A stretch of 64,000 nt of DNA from Mesorhizobium sp. WSM4313. GTDB lineage: Bacteria > Pseudomonadota > Alphaproteobacteria > Rhizobiales > Rhizobiaceae. The notes beneath the pieces were generated by a model. The model was given only the letters and a program-made list of their open reading frames with translations, was not told the origin of the DNA and ran no database searches. The stretch spans positions 124,001 to 188,000 of the forward strand of contig NZ_NSFT01000010.1 in assembly GCF_002294725.1 (NCBI RefSeq), given 5' to 3'. The position numbers and the translations under genes were made by a program. Each line of letters begins with the position of its first letter. Position 1 is the stretch's first letter. Of the stretch, positions 44,974 through 54,099 are shown one piece after another.

Positions 44974-45708
44974 ATGGGAAAGCTCGACGGTAAGGTTGCA
45001 GTCGTCACGGGTGGATCGAGCGGCATGGCGCTGGCGAGCGCCAAGCGGTTCGTTGAAGAAGGCGCCTATGTCTTCATCACGGGTCGGAAACAACAGGCGC
45101 TCGATGAGGCTGTCAAGGCGATTGGCCGGAACGTAACCGGCGTGCGCGGCGACGCGGCCAATCTCGACGATCTCGACCGCCTGTTCGACACGGTGAAACG
45201 GGAAAAGGGCAAGATCGACGTCCTGTATGCGAGCGCCGGCATGGGCGAAGCCGTCCCGCTGGGCGAGATTACCGAGCAGCATTTCGATGCGACCTTCGGC
45301 CTGAATACGCGCGGCACGCTGTTCACGGTGCAAAAGGCGTTGCCGCTGTTCAACGATGGCGGCTCTATCTTCATGACCGGATCAGTTGCTTCGCTGAAAG
45401 GTTTCCCCGGCTACAGCGTGTATGCGGCGAGCAAGGCAGCGTTGCATGCATTCGCCCGCGGGTGGCTCAACGAGCTGAAGGGCAGGAATATCCGGGTGAA
45501 CGTGCTGCACCCGGGGCCGATCGCCACACCGATGCAGGACCAAGTTCTCACCGAGGAGGCGAAGCGGATGTTCGAGTCCCTGATCCCGCGGGGAAAGATG
45601 GGGCGTCCTGAGGAAATTGCGGCGGCCGCGCTGTTTCTGGCGTCAGACGATTCGAGCTTCGTGAATGGGCTGGAGCTGTCTGTCGACGGCGGCTTCTCGG
45701 CGATCTGA
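44974..45708 (+). CDS. SDR family oxidoreductase
   Basis: 244-residue classical SDR: TGGSSGMALASAKRF at the nucleotide site, ASAGMGE, Ser in TGSVASLKGFPG, active site YAASK, C-terminal VDGGFSAI. ATG 44974 has AAAGGA upstream. First gene of an operon with an F420-reductase-like protein and a broken SRPBCC gene. Confidence 0.88.
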   Translation: MGKLDGKVAVVTGGSSGMALASAKRFVEEGAYVFITGRKQQALDEAVKAIGRNVTGVRGDAANLDDLDRLFDTVKREKGKIDVLYASAGMGEAVPLGEITEQHFDATFGLNTRGTLFTVQKALPLFNDGGSIFMTGSVASLKGFPGYSVYAASKAALHAFARGWLNELKGRNIRVNVLHPGPIATPMQDQVLTEEAKRMFESLIPRGKMGRPEEIAAAALFLASDDSSFVNGLELSVDGGFSAI

Positions 45709-45750
45709 AAGGCCGGGAAATCCAATATCAACACGGATCGGAGAAGCATT

Positions 45751-46350
45751 GTGAGCTATGCAATTGTAGGATTCGGTGCGGTAGGCCAGGCCCTCGCCCG
45801 CGCCTTCGCCCGCAAGAACATCGGCGTGACCGTCGCGAGCCGCCAGCCGCCCGAGGCATTGGCGCCGCAGGCTCGAGCGATTGGACCCACGGTAGTCGCC
45901 AAGTCGCTGCGGGAAGCACTCGAGGCCGACACAATCATCTTGGCGGTCCCTTTCGGGGAGCATCGCGAGGTTGCGAAGGGCCTGCCGAGCTGGAACGGCA
46001 AGACGGTCATCGACGCGATGAATGCGTTTCCTGTACCTGAAGAGCTGGACAGCCTCCCGTCCTCCGCCTTCGTGGCGAAGTCATTCACCGGCGCCAAGTT
46101 CGTGAAAGGCTTCAATCACCTCATTGCGGCCACCCTGGCTGCCGATCCGGTCGTCGAGGGCGGCCACCGGGTGGTCTTCCTGTCGAGCGACGACGAGGAC
46201 GCGACCGCTCCCGTAGCGGCCTTGGCCAAACAACTCGGGTTCGCACCGGTCAAGCTGGGAAGGCTCAACGAGGGCGGCGCGCTGGTGCACGCACGCGGCC
46301 GCATCTGGGGCCGGCTCATCTTCCAGGATTTGTTCAAGAAGGAGCAGTAA
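45751..46350 (+). CDS. NADPH-dependent F420 reductase-like / NAD-binding protein
   Basis: 199 residues with an N-terminal dinucleotide site VGFGAVGQALARAFARK and ILAVPFGEHREVAKGL, similar to Npd/F420 oxidoreductase-like proteins in organisms without F420. GTG 45751 has GGAGAA upstream. It lies 42 nt after the SDR gene. Confidence 0.8.
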   Translation: MSYAIVGFGAVGQALARAFARKNIGVTVASRQPPEALAPQARAIGPTVVAKSLREALEADTIILAVPFGEHREVAKGLPSWNGKTVIDAMNAFPVPEELDSLPSSAFVAKSFTGAKFVKGFNHLIAATLAADPVVEGGHRVVFLSSDDEDATAPVAALAKQLGFAPVKLGRLNEGGALVHARGRIWGRLIFQDLFKKEQ

Positions 46351-46353
46351 TCG

Positions 46354-46856
46354 GTGTACGACCGTGTGATTTGGCCCGAGAAGCACGACCCCAAAACGTC
46401 GGCGATCTATGCGCTCAACGACATCGACGTGAAAGCGCCCCCAGAAGTGGTATGGAAGCTGCTGGTCGATGCTGAGAACTGGTCGAGCTACTTTCCTCCT
46501 GAAGACCAGGTCAAAATCCTGAGCGGCGAAAGGGAATTGGCGCGCGGGACCAATACAGCCGAGTGACCGTCGGATTCCCGATGAGCCTGGTTGTTACGGA
46601 GTGCGAGCCCTTCCGCCGACTTGCGTGGGCAACGACTGTCGATGGTGATGACACCGGCTCGAGCGCGTACCATGGCTGGGTCATCACTCCCACGGATGAT
46701 GGCTGCCACGTGCTGACCGAGGAAACGCAACAGGGGCCTTGGTTCCTTGAAGAACTCGGGCGCAAGCATCCTGGTGGGCTCTATCGCTATCACCAGGAAT
46801 GGATCGAACGCCTCGCCGGCGCGGCGGAGGCGAAAGTAGAAGTCAAGGCAGGTTAA
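46354..46856 (+). pseudogene. SRPBCC (START-like) domain gene split by a frameshift
   Basis: The first reading frame (GTG 46354, AGGAG upstream) encodes the SRPBCC beginning: DIDVKAPPEVVWKLLVDAEN, WSSYFPPEDQ, ARGTNTAE, then stop at 46564. The next frame continues the same domain from 46563 (VTVGFPMSLVVTECEPF, RRLAWATT, WIERLAG). A one-base deletion near 46555-46565 would explain it. Either the gene is broken, or the assembly has an error; a designed GTGA overlap is less likely because the fold is cut in the middle. Confidence 0.75.
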
Positions 46857-47032
46857 CCTGCGGGTCCTTAGGCTTGGGCTGCCCAGCGCCTCAGCACATT
46901 GAGCGGACAGAGAAACATTGTGCGCCTTCGAGCGCTTCATCCGCTCCTTGGGGACTGTCCACACCGCGGGCCCTTCCAAGGAAGGCAGCCAGTTCGACGA
47001 GGTCTAGCCCGGTCACCAAGTCGCTGGCCGGC

Positions 47033-47779
47033 TCAGATCTCGAGCAGCGCATAGGGCCGGCCCGTCGGCTTCGCGACGTGCATGGCGACATTGTAGACTT
47101 TCGCGCCGCCGGGAGTTTGACCTTCGAAGGTGCCTCGATGCGCGTGACCGTGCACGACGGCGCTCACCTTGAACCGGTCGATCGTTTCGGCCAGCCGGGA
47201 AGAGCCGAGGAACGGGAAGATTTCAGGCGGCTCGCCAGCGACCGTTTCCACGATCGGGGCGTAGTGAAGCACAACAAGTGTCCGCTTGGCGCGGACTTGC
47301 CGCATGGCATTTTCCAGCCGCATCGCCTCGCTGACGCTCTCGGCCACCATGGCCTTGATTGCCGGCTCACCGAAGGACCCGAGCATCCTCGAGCCGAACC
47401 CGCCAACAAAACCTTTGACGCCGACAAAGCCAACTTCCATCAGTTCTGTCGCCTGTCCGTCGAGGAGGTAAACGCCGGCCTGGCGAAGTGTCGCCGCTAT
47501 CTGCTCGGCGCAACCAGATTCGTAGTCGTGGTTGCCGAGCACCGCGACCACGGGAATCGAGCAGGCCCGGAGATCCTCCGCCAAAAGCTCGGCCTCCTTC
47601 GGCTTACCGAGATTGGTGAGGTCGCCGGTAAGCACCAGGACGTCGGCTTCGCGCGAAACCTCGCCGAACAGGTCGCGATGGGAGGTCTGGGCATCTTCCT
47701 GAACGTGCAGATCGCCCACCGCGGCGACTTTGATTTTGCCGTTTCCGCTCGTTTTGCTTGCCCTGCTTTGTTCAGCCAT
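47033..47779 (-). CDS. metallophosphoesterase
   Basis: 248 residues with the calcineurin-like motifs GDLHV, GDLTNLG, GNHDYE and HGHAH in order, enough for a two-metal active site. It starts 8 nt inside the end of the nucleotidyltransferase gene, so the pair is translationally coupled. A sigma-EcfG-type promoter precedes the operon. Confidence 0.88.
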   Translation of the reverse strand: MAEQSRASKTSGNGKIKVAAVGDLHVQEDAQTSHRDLFGEVSREADVLVLTGDLTNLGKPKEAELLAEDLRACSIPVVAVLGNHDYESGCAEQIAATLRQAGVYLLDGQATELMEVGFVGVKGFVGGFGSRMLGSFGEPAIKAMVAESVSEAMRLENAMRQVRAKRTLVVLHYAPIVETVAGEPPEIFPFLGSSRLAETIDRFKVSAVVHGHAHRGTFEGQTPGGAKVYNVAMHVAKPTGRPYALLEI

Positions 47780-48578
47780 CGTGAAATTCTCCAACGCCGC
47801 CGACACCGGCAAAGCCCCATTCCTTGACATCGATCTCGTAGTCGACCTGCGACAGCAGTCGACCGCGGCAGATCTTCATCCTCGGTGAAGGCAATTGCCG
47901 CTGCCTGGCGAGCCGGTCGAGCAGATCGTCAAGCAACCAGTCGGGAATGCGGTCGCGTTCGCTGGGATAGATCCAGCGGAAATTCAGCAACTGCATCAGC
48001 AGCACCTCCCAGTGAATGTCGAGATAAGACAGCAGCCTTTGCCAGTCGATCTGCTCATGTGCCTTGAGGATGGTATGGGCGATATCGGCGCCGTCGTGCC
48101 GTCCCCTGTCCTGGATGAAGCATTTCGACCAGATAAGTTCCGTAGGTCCGATGATCCTGACGCGGCTGCCCAGCAGCTCGACCTGCCGGGCATGCTCCAG
48201 CCACTGGTCCTCGACCTGCATGGTGCCGTTGGCGGAAGCAAAGATCACGTCGAAGAAATGCGGACCTTCGAAGACCTTCCCCAGCCAGCGATCGTCCTCG
48301 ATCACGACGGCGTAGCCGATATCCTTGAAATGGGCGAGGATGCGCGGACAATCGCCTGCCTTGCAGAAGATATCGAGGTCCTTGGTCTGGCGCACGACGC
48401 CGGTATAGGCGCTCACCGCATATGTCCCGGCAACCAGAAAAGGAATGTCGGTGGCGGCGAGCTCGCGGATCGCGTGCGTATAGAAAGCTTCCGCCTCCGC
48501 GCTCTTCAGCGTCGGCTCCGCCTTGGCGTCGATCACAGGCAGCGTCGCCAGCACGCCCGGCAACTCGTCATCGGCCAT
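47772..48578 (-). CDS. nucleotidyltransferase-fold protein
   Basis: 268 residues. Residues around VAGTYAVSAYTGVVRQTKDL then DIF correspond to the G-x(n)-D-x-D nucleotidyltransferase core (here DLDIF). ATG 48578 has GGAG upstream; a TTG at 48599 is less likely. It is followed by a metallophosphoesterase, so one protein may add and the other remove a nucleotide or phosphate group; substrate unknown. Confidence 0.75.
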   Translation of the reverse strand: MADDELPGVLATLPVIDAKAEPTLKSAEAEAFYTHAIRELAATDIPFLVAGTYAVSAYTGVVRQTKDLDIFCKAGDCPRILAHFKDIGYAVVIEDDRWLGKVFEGPHFFDVIFASANGTMQVEDQWLEHARQVELLGSRVRIIGPTELIWSKCFIQDRGRHDGADIAHTILKAHEQIDWQRLLSYLDIHWEVLLMQLLNFRWIYPSERDRIPDWLLDDLLDRLARQRQLPSPRMKICRGRLLSQVDYEIDVKEWGFAGVGGVGEFHDG

Positions 48579-48617
48579 CGACCGTTGCTCCGAGCTCAAA
48601 TCTTCATCCGGGATGTA

Positions 48618-48642
48618 AACAGCAACCTGACCGGCTGGTTCC
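48618..48642 (-). promoter_or_regulatory. sigma-EcfG-type promoter for the nucleotidyltransferase operon
   Basis: GGAAC-N16-TGTT on the minus strand, ending about 40 nt before ATG 48578. Confidence 0.6.
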
Positions 48643-48671
48643 GTCGCCGGCGACTGTGGGTGAGCCTCACC

Positions 48672-48833
48672 TCAGTCCCCTTGCTTGCGGTATAGGCGCT
48701 CGGTTGCACGATCGCTCTCGCGGCGTTCGGCCGGTCCTCGGTGCCGGCGAGTCAAAAGAGCATAAACGAGCACGAGCAGGAGAATAATCGGCCCGCCGAT
48801 CACGACGAAGGCCCACAGATCGATGCCGAACAT
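48672..48833 (-). CDS. 53-residue single-span membrane protein
   Basis: ATG 48833 has AAGGAA upstream. The product starts MFGIDLWAFVVIGGPIILLL, one hydrophobic helix of about 24 residues, then a basic tail RRHRGPAERRESDR. It lies 41 nt after a perfect-spacing EcfG-type promoter. Family not recognised; likely a stress-induced envelope protein. Confidence 0.7.
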   Translation of the reverse strand: MFGIDLWAFVVIGGPIILLLVLVYALLTRRHRGPAERRESDRATERLYRKQGD

Positions 48834-49216
48834 GGCTTTTCCTTCCCGGTTGGAGGCGGTCGGTCGTCCGGCTAACCGAGTTGGCGGCCAAATGTTCCGC
48901 CCGCCGTCCCTGCGAGGCGACAGTCAAGCCGATCTCGTTTCACGGCCGTACCCTTGCTCGACGAGACGGAACGTAGCGGTCGCGTCCATGTTTACTGAAG
49001 AAGCGCGCTTTCCATGGAGAATGGGATCGCTAAAGGCCTTCCGCAGGCATTGCGGAGCCAATTGAAAGCCCGGTCTGCTTATCCTCGTTGGTGACACAGG
49101 AGCGCAGACCGGGCCTGCCTCGGTGAGGGAACTAAGGCCGCCGCAGTCTGCGCCACGATCGGTCGCGCCGCCTTAACATAGGTTGTTGTCGCAAACGCCG
49201 ATTGAAGGATGATGCC
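48834..49216. other. intergenic stretch with one promoter
   Basis: 383 bp between divergent small genes. It contains the EcfG-type site at 48874 and no other feature I can support; longer antisense frames here lack ribosome sites. Confidence 0.5.
48874..48898 (-). promoter_or_regulatory. sigma-EcfG-type promoter for the 53-residue protein
   Basis: GGAAC-N16-GGTT on the minus strand, 41 nt before ATG 48833. Confidence 0.65.
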
Positions 49217-49510
49217 GTGTCCGATCACCGTTTCAGCGGCAAAGCGGCCATGCGCTATCGCAGCAAACGTTTTCGCAAACCGGTCGTGGTGCAGCCAGGT
49301 CGCATCGACCGTGACCGCGTCGTCGTGTCGGTGCTGGATGCGGCTGACGTGCTTTTGCACGATTGGCCCAAGCCTCATTTGAGGACACGGCACCGCGCGA
49401 TCCAGGCCTGCCTTGCGGTGTTGCGCAATCAGGAGCCGCCAAGGGTCACACGCCAGGCTTTCATCGCTGCTGCCGAGGACGCCAGAATATTGCTTGGCGA
49501 CCAGAGCTGA
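49217..49510 (+). CDS. DUF982 family protein
   Basis: 97 residues from GTG 49217 (AAGGA upstream). The core VVVSVLDAADVLLHDWPKP, RHRAIQACLAVL and TRQAFIAAAEDARI matches DUF982, small rhizobial proteins of unknown function that are often multicopy and stress-linked. Confidence 0.75.
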   Translation: MSDHRFSGKAAMRYRSKRFRKPVVVQPGRIDRDRVVVSVLDAADVLLHDWPKPHLRTRHRAIQACLAVLRNQEPPRVTRQAFIAAAEDARILLGDQS

Positions 49511-49716
49511 GATCAGACGCATCCCGGGTCCGCCATGGGCGAGCCGAGATTTTGCCCGCCCCGATCTGAGCCAGCAGCCCAGCGGGATCGTTCCAGCAAA
49601 AAGGCGGCTCCCCGCGATGGCCATGCCGTTTCTCCGATCAGGCGCTCGGTACGCCGGCGGGTGCGAGGGGGGACTCCCGAACCGCACCGAGCCGCATGTT
49701 CCGTGCAGCGGCCGAC

Positions 49717-49741
49717 GGAACGTTTACCGGCGGACGTTGTT
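49717..49741 (+). promoter_or_regulatory. possible sigma-EcfG-type promoter for the DUF3606 gene
   Basis: GGAAC-N16-TGTT; the -10 element ends 22 nt before ATG 49763, so the leader would be short. Confidence 0.45.
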
Positions 49742-49762
49742 CTTCAACCAGGAGGAACGGTG

Positions 49763-49951
49763 ATGGCCGACGACAAGAACAAGCGCGATTTCCGCGACCG
49801 CGACCGCGTATCGGGCGATGAGGAATATGAGGTCGCGTATTTCGCACGGAAATTCCAGCTGACGATGCCCGAAGCCCGGGAGCTTATTCGCAAACACGGC
49901 AATGACCGCGCGACGCTGGAGCGCGAAGCCAAGGCGCTTGGTTCCCGTTAA
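49763..49951 (+). CDS. DUF3606 family protein
   Basis: 62 residues from ATG 49763 with a strong AGGAGGAA site. The C-terminal YFARKFQLTMPEARELIRKH then GNDRATLEREAKAL is the DUF3606 signature. These small proteins are often in general-stress regulons; function unknown. Confidence 0.85.
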   Translation: MADDKNKRDFRDRDRVSGDEEYEVAYFARKFQLTMPEARELIRKHGNDRATLEREAKALGSR

Positions 49952-50171
49952 GCCGGAATCACCTGGCGCGGATGCGTCTGGCTGAAGCCGCCGGCGAAGG
50001 GAATGCGCGCGCAAAGCCAGTGTGATTGACCGAAGCGCCAACGCCTCCAGACGTGTCGTTGTAGCGCTTCAAAGAATTTCCACCTCCCTCTCATGGGTTA
50101 ATGCGCGACCGCGAGACCGGGAGCATTCGTTGGCTGCAAGAGAAATAAAGCGCGGCTTAGGGAGGTGCGGC

Positions 50172-50378
50172 GTGATCAAATATCATCCTGTCCGTCTGAA
50201 CGAACTCATCGAGCACTATATGGAAACGCGTTCCTCGCACCGCTCGCCGGTGTCGGTGGCCGCGGCCACGCGGGCCATCCTGACTGTCATGCCGGATTGC
50301 TCGATAGAGTCTCCTCAATTGAGCAACATGATCGCGCGGTCGGCCGTCAAGCACGGACACGCCGTCAGCTTCGATTGA
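50172..50378 (+). CDS. hypothetical protein, 68 residues
   Basis: GTG 50172 with an excellent GGAGGT ribosome site. The product VIKYHPVRLNELIEHYMETR and SIESPQLSNMIARSAVKHG looks compact and soluble. Family not recognised; a longer in-frame start exists upstream but has no ribosome site. Confidence 0.6.
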   Translation: MIKYHPVRLNELIEHYMETRSSHRSPVSVAAATRAILTVMPDCSIESPQLSNMIARSAVKHGHAVSFD

Positions 50379-50871
50379 TGTCGGTCTAATCCGGCGAGGA
50401 TCTCTCAAGGGGCCGCAAGGCCGGCGCGCCATGTCCAGCGGGTGACGCGCCGGATTGGTCGGCAGTGGGCTTGTCCAGCTGGGATTGGCAACACGAGAGG
50501 GGCGCGGCTGCGTCGTAGCCGGTGGCGGACACGCGCGGCAGCCGCTTCTCAGCGCTTGGCTCACGACGCATGATCAATCGGCGGCTCCGGCCGTCGAGAT
50601 CGGTCATGCCCATTTCGACGCGATCTTGACCAGGCGCTTCCAAGGCCTCGTGGCTGGCCGCGACGGGATCAATAGCCGTGAAACCGAGCGCGAAAATCGC
50701 GGCTGTGGTATCCTGCTCAGGAAAATACGCGTCTCCAGGATGGTGCGCGAGCATCGGCGACTTTCTCGTCGATATGCGCTTCCTGCGCGCAGTCGTCCGC
50801 GGCAAATGGAGATTAACATAGGTAAGGTCGTTGCCCGGTCGTTCTGTGTATCACGGACAAGAAGGATAAGG
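50379..50871. other. intergenic stretch, about 490 bp
   Basis: No convincing gene on either strand; open frames here have rhizobium-unlike composition and no ribosome sites. It probably holds the promoter of the Crp/HWE-kinase operon. Confidence 0.45.
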
Positions 50872-51615
50872 ATGAGGCGGCCTCTGATCCGGAAGCTCGA
50901 GAAGTTCACGCGGCTCTCGCAAGCCGACAAGGACATGCTGCTCAGAATAGCGGCGCAACGGGTTCGGCGTTTCGCTGCCCGCGAGGATATCATCCACGAG
51001 GGCGAGAAGCCCGAATTCATCAATCTGATCAGTGAGGGCTGGGCCTGCCGCTACAAGACCCTCCAAGACGGCCGCAGGCAGATCATCGCATTTTTTCTGC
51101 CTGGGGACCTGTGCGATCTGAATGTCTTCGTCCTGAAGGAAATGGACCATTCTATCGGCGCCATCACGCCGGTCGTGGTGTCGGAAATTTCGCGCACGGC
51201 CTTCGACGAGATGATGATCGGGCATCCGCGCATCACCCAGGCACTGTGGTGGGAATCGCTCGTCGCAGCGGCGATACAGCGCGAGTGGACGGTCAACCTC
51301 GGGCAGCGCGATGCACTGGAACGCATGGCACATTTATTGTGCGAGCTGTTCATCCGGCTGGAGGCCGCCGGCTGCACGAGCAATAGCAGTTGCGAGTTCC
51401 CGTTGACGCAGACGGAACTGGGCGAGACGCTGGGCATGTCGACGGTTCATGTGAATCGCACGCTGCAGGAGCTGCGCGCCTCGAACCTCATCGTGCTGAA
51501 GGACAGGACGCTGACCATTCCCAACCTTAAGGCATTGCAGGACGTCGCGCTGTTCAATCCCAATTATCTGCATCTCGATCGCGAAGGCAGGCATCTCGAT
51601 GCCAATGAAGAGTGA
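50872..51615 (+). CDS. Crp/Fnr-family transcriptional regulator
   Basis: 247 residues: N-terminal cyclic-nucleotide-type beta-roll (EDIIHEGEKPEFINLISEGW, FFLPGDLCDLN), dimer helix, and C-terminal winged helix LTQTELGETLGMSTVHVNRT. No N-terminal cysteine cluster for a 4Fe-4S site, so not Fnr. ATG 50872 has AAGGATAAGG upstream. Its stop overlaps the kinase start (TGATG). Confidence 0.88.
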   Translation: MRRPLIRKLEKFTRLSQADKDMLLRIAAQRVRRFAAREDIIHEGEKPEFINLISEGWACRYKTLQDGRRQIIAFFLPGDLCDLNVFVLKEMDHSIGAITPVVVSEISRTAFDEMMIGHPRITQALWWESLVAAAIQREWTVNLGQRDALERMAHLLCELFIRLEAAGCTSNSSCEFPLTQTELGETLGMSTVHVNRTLQELRASNLIVLKDRTLTIPNLKALQDVALFNPNYLHLDREGRHLDANEE

Positions 51616-52685
51616 TGTCAAAGGGTCCGCCCAAAGAGCCGCTTGAACGCAGCCTGGCCGAGGTCCAGACGGCCCTGCACGAGCATGCGAGTGCCGAAGC
51701 CGGGCTGCGCGCAAGCGAGGAGAACCTGCAGGATTTCGGAGAGGCCGCCTCGGACGTGCTTTGGATTCGCAACGCCGAGACGCTGCAGTGGGAATATCTG
51801 AGCCCGGCTTTCGACGCCATTTACGGCATGAGCCGTGAAAAGGCTCTGGCCGGCGACAACTTCGCCAGCTGGATCGACCTTGTCCTGCCTGAAGACCGCG
51901 AGCATGTGCTGGCCCAGATCGAGCGCATTCGCGACGGTGAAAGCGTCACCTTCGAATACCGGATATGCCGGCCGGCCGACAATGAGATACGCTGGCTGCG
52001 CAACGCCGATTTTCCGTTGCGCGATGAAGCGGGAAAGGTCGCCCAGATCGGGGGCATCGGTCACGACATCACGCGTCAGAAGGAATGCGAGGAACAACAC
52101 CAGGCCCGCTTCGCCGAATTGCAGCATCACGTGCGCAACACGCTGGCCGTCATCCGCTCGATCGTGCGGCGCACGATGGAGAGGAGCGAATCCCTGGACG
52201 AAGCCGCGGCCCATCTGGAAGGCCGCATCAACGCCTTCGCCCGGGTCCAGGCGGCCATCACACGCCGCCCGTCGATCGGTATCAGTCTGGCATTGATGGT
52301 GGCGGAAGAATTGCGTGCTGCGGGCGGCCGGGAAGGCGAGAACCTGACGATCGACGGTCCGCCCGTGACGCTTGCGCCCAAGGCCGCCGAGACAATGGGA
52401 CTGGCCATCCACGAGTTAGCGACCAACGCCCTGAAATACGGAGCACTGTCTAGCCGCGCGGGCCGTATCGACATCCAATGGCAGCTGGAAGAGGACCTGC
52501 TCCATTTCAAATGGATGGAGAGCGGATCCCACGATTTCAAACCCGTCGAGCGGCGCGGCTTCGGCTTGGAGGTTCTGGAGGGCACCTTGCCATACGAACT
52601 CGGAGCGACGGTGGACTTGCGGCTCGCTCCGAGCGGGCTCAATTTCACGGCTGCCATCCCGCTTGAGGCCATCGGCGGCCAGTAG
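51615..52685 (+). CDS. PAS-domain HWE-family histidine kinase
   Basis: 356 residues. A PAS domain (about 40-160, YGMSREKALAGDNFASWIDL) is followed by an HWE dimer region with phospho-acceptor His in LQHHVRNTLAVIRSIVRR, N-box HELATNALKYGALS, and the Trp motif FKWMESG. No membrane segment, so cytosolic. HWE kinases commonly phosphorylate PhyR or single-domain receivers in the general stress response. Translationally coupled to the Crp-type gene. Confidence 0.88.
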   Translation: MSKGPPKEPLERSLAEVQTALHEHASAEAGLRASEENLQDFGEAASDVLWIRNAETLQWEYLSPAFDAIYGMSREKALAGDNFASWIDLVLPEDREHVLAQIERIRDGESVTFEYRICRPADNEIRWLRNADFPLRDEAGKVAQIGGIGHDITRQKECEEQHQARFAELQHHVRNTLAVIRSIVRRTMERSESLDEAAAHLEGRINAFARVQAAITRRPSIGISLALMVAEELRAAGGREGENLTIDGPPVTLAPKAAETMGLAIHELATNALKYGALSSRAGRIDIQWQLEEDLLHFKWMESGSHDFKPVERRGFGLEVLEGTLPYELGATVDLRLAPSGLNFTAAIPLEAIGGQ

Positions 52686-52748
52686 CACGACCACCACGGC
52701 TGTCGGCGACATGGTTGCCGCCCTTTCGAGATTATGCGCGATGACCCG

Positions 52749-53663
52749 TCAGCTGCTTCTCAAAAAGCGAGCCTCGTCCTCGTCCCTTTGCCGGCCGCCA
52801 AGCACTCCCGCAACGGCCGCGATGAAGGCGCCGATCACCAGCGACAATGCGCCAACCAGAGCAGTGGTGGCGCTTGCCTTGCGGGCCTTGTCGGCGGCCG
52901 CCTTGGCTTTGTTCTTGGCTTCCTCGACGCTAGCGAGGACCTCGTCCACCCGCTTCTGCGCATCGGCCTGTGGAAGGCCCGTCCGCGATGCCACCAGGCG
53001 GGCGAGATATGCCTTGTCATTCGCGCTCATTTCGCCGTTCGCAGCGCTGATTGCCAGTATGCGTGTTGCCTGCCCAGCGGCATCGGCATTGTTCTGCGGC
53101 GTGCCGGCCGGTGGTGTTGCAGCGGCTGCGTTATCGGCCGGCCGGAACAACGCGTCGACGAAATATCCAGCCAAATCATTGGCGGATGGCGACTGCGCCG
53201 ACGAGGCCTGCGAAGTTGCACCGGCTGCGGCGCCGCTCAACAAGCCGGTCGTCGCCTGGGCGCCAGTGCCGACAATTCCCGAGATCGCCGTACCAAGGAC
53301 GGTGGCCACCAGCAAGGTGGCAAGCGCCCAGGCCAGGAACCCGTGCGCGGTATCGCGGAAATACACCTCATCGGTATGAACGTTGACCCACTTGGTGCGA
53401 AGCCGTCCGGCAACATAGCCGCCAAGCGCGGATGACAGCCACTGCACTATGACCAGCCAGACCGCGGTCGACACGGCGAAAGTCGTCAGCGAAGCGCCGC
53501 CCCAGGGCGACATCATCGTCAGACCAAGCCCGGAACCGACGAGCATGAGGACGAGCGTCAGAGTGGCCGCGGCAAAAGCGCCCGCCACGATGGGTCCCCA
53601 ATTGACGGCAGACGAAGATGTTTCGACCGCGGCTTCGTCGACCGCGGAAAAGGCATTGGTCAT
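52749..53663 (-). CDS. hypothetical membrane protein, 304 residues
   Basis: Four or so hydrophobic segments (NWGPIVAGAFAAATLTLVLM, TAVWLVIVQWLSSALGGYVA, GFLAWALATLLVATVLG, C-terminal VGALSLVIGAFIAAVAGVLG) and an Ala-rich helical central domain with EAKNKAKAAADKARKAS. It resembles common rhizobial stress-linked membrane proteins without known function. It starts 9 nt after a 25-codon membrane-peptide gene. Confidence 0.7.
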   Translation of the reverse strand: MTNAFSAVDEAAVETSSSAVNWGPIVAGAFAAATLTLVLMLVGSGLGLTMMSPWGGASLTTFAVSTAVWLVIVQWLSSALGGYVAGRLRTKWVNVHTDEVYFRDTAHGFLAWALATLLVATVLGTAISGIVGTGAQATTGLLSGAAAGATSQASSAQSPSANDLAGYFVDALFRPADNAAAATPPAGTPQNNADAAGQATRILAISAANGEMSANDKAYLARLVASRTGLPQADAQKRVDEVLASVEEAKNKAKAAADKARKASATTALVGALSLVIGAFIAAVAGVLGGRQRDEDEARFLRSS

Positions 53664-53672
53664 TGTCCGCTC

Positions 53673-53750
53673 CTACCGCGCGAAAAGCATCAAAAGGATA
53701 ATGATCGGAATCGGAACGCCGAGCAGCCAGAGTAGAATACCTCGTCCCAT
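53673..53750 (-). CDS. 25-residue membrane peptide
   Basis: ATG 53750 has a strong AGGAGG site. The whole product is one helix: MGRGILLWLLGVPIPIIILL then MLFAR. Such GVPIPIIILL peptides recur beside stress genes in rhizobia (from memory). A GGAAC motif upstream has AATT where the -10 should be, so the promoter is unclear. Confidence 0.6.
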   Translation of the reverse strand: MGRGILLWLLGVPIPIIILLMLFAR

Positions 53751-54041
53751 TTGTTCCTCCTGCAAGTAATCTTCAGTGCTTGTAGGTAATTCCCGGATTC
53801 GGCTTTCGTTCCACCCGCGAGCAGAGCTCCGCGGCAAAGGCCGGTTTCGCCTCGACTCCGAGCTCTTGATTGAAGCAAAGGCCCGTCTCCGTTGTAAAAA
53901 AGGGCCGATCCTCATCGACGAATTCACCGGCTCCTCTCTTGCCCGCTGACCGGGCTCGCCATGGTCGATCGATCAGAAACCCGCCCGGCCAGAGCTGGCG
54001 GATTCCATTTTGGCCTTTTGAAACGCCACAAAGTCTGTCGC

Positions 54042-54066
54042 GGAACAAAGGCCGGGAATAGCGGTT
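54042..54066 (+). promoter_or_regulatory. sigma-EcfG-type promoter for the DUF4142 gene
   Basis: GGAAC-N16-GGTT, 34 nt before ATG 54100; it would also serve the downstream genes at 54843 and 55492. Confidence 0.6.
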
Positions 54067-54099
54067 CGGGCCCCATCAAACAGCAGGGAGCCTTCAGCC

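Noticed and set aside
49079..49687. 202-codon minus-strand frame over the DUF982 gene
   Set aside because: No ribosome site and no recognisable motif, while the plus strand carries a DUF982 protein.
53795..53819. GGAAC motif upstream of the 25-residue membrane peptide
   Set aside because: Sixteen bases later the sequence is AATT rather than xGTT, so it was not counted as an EcfG-type site.
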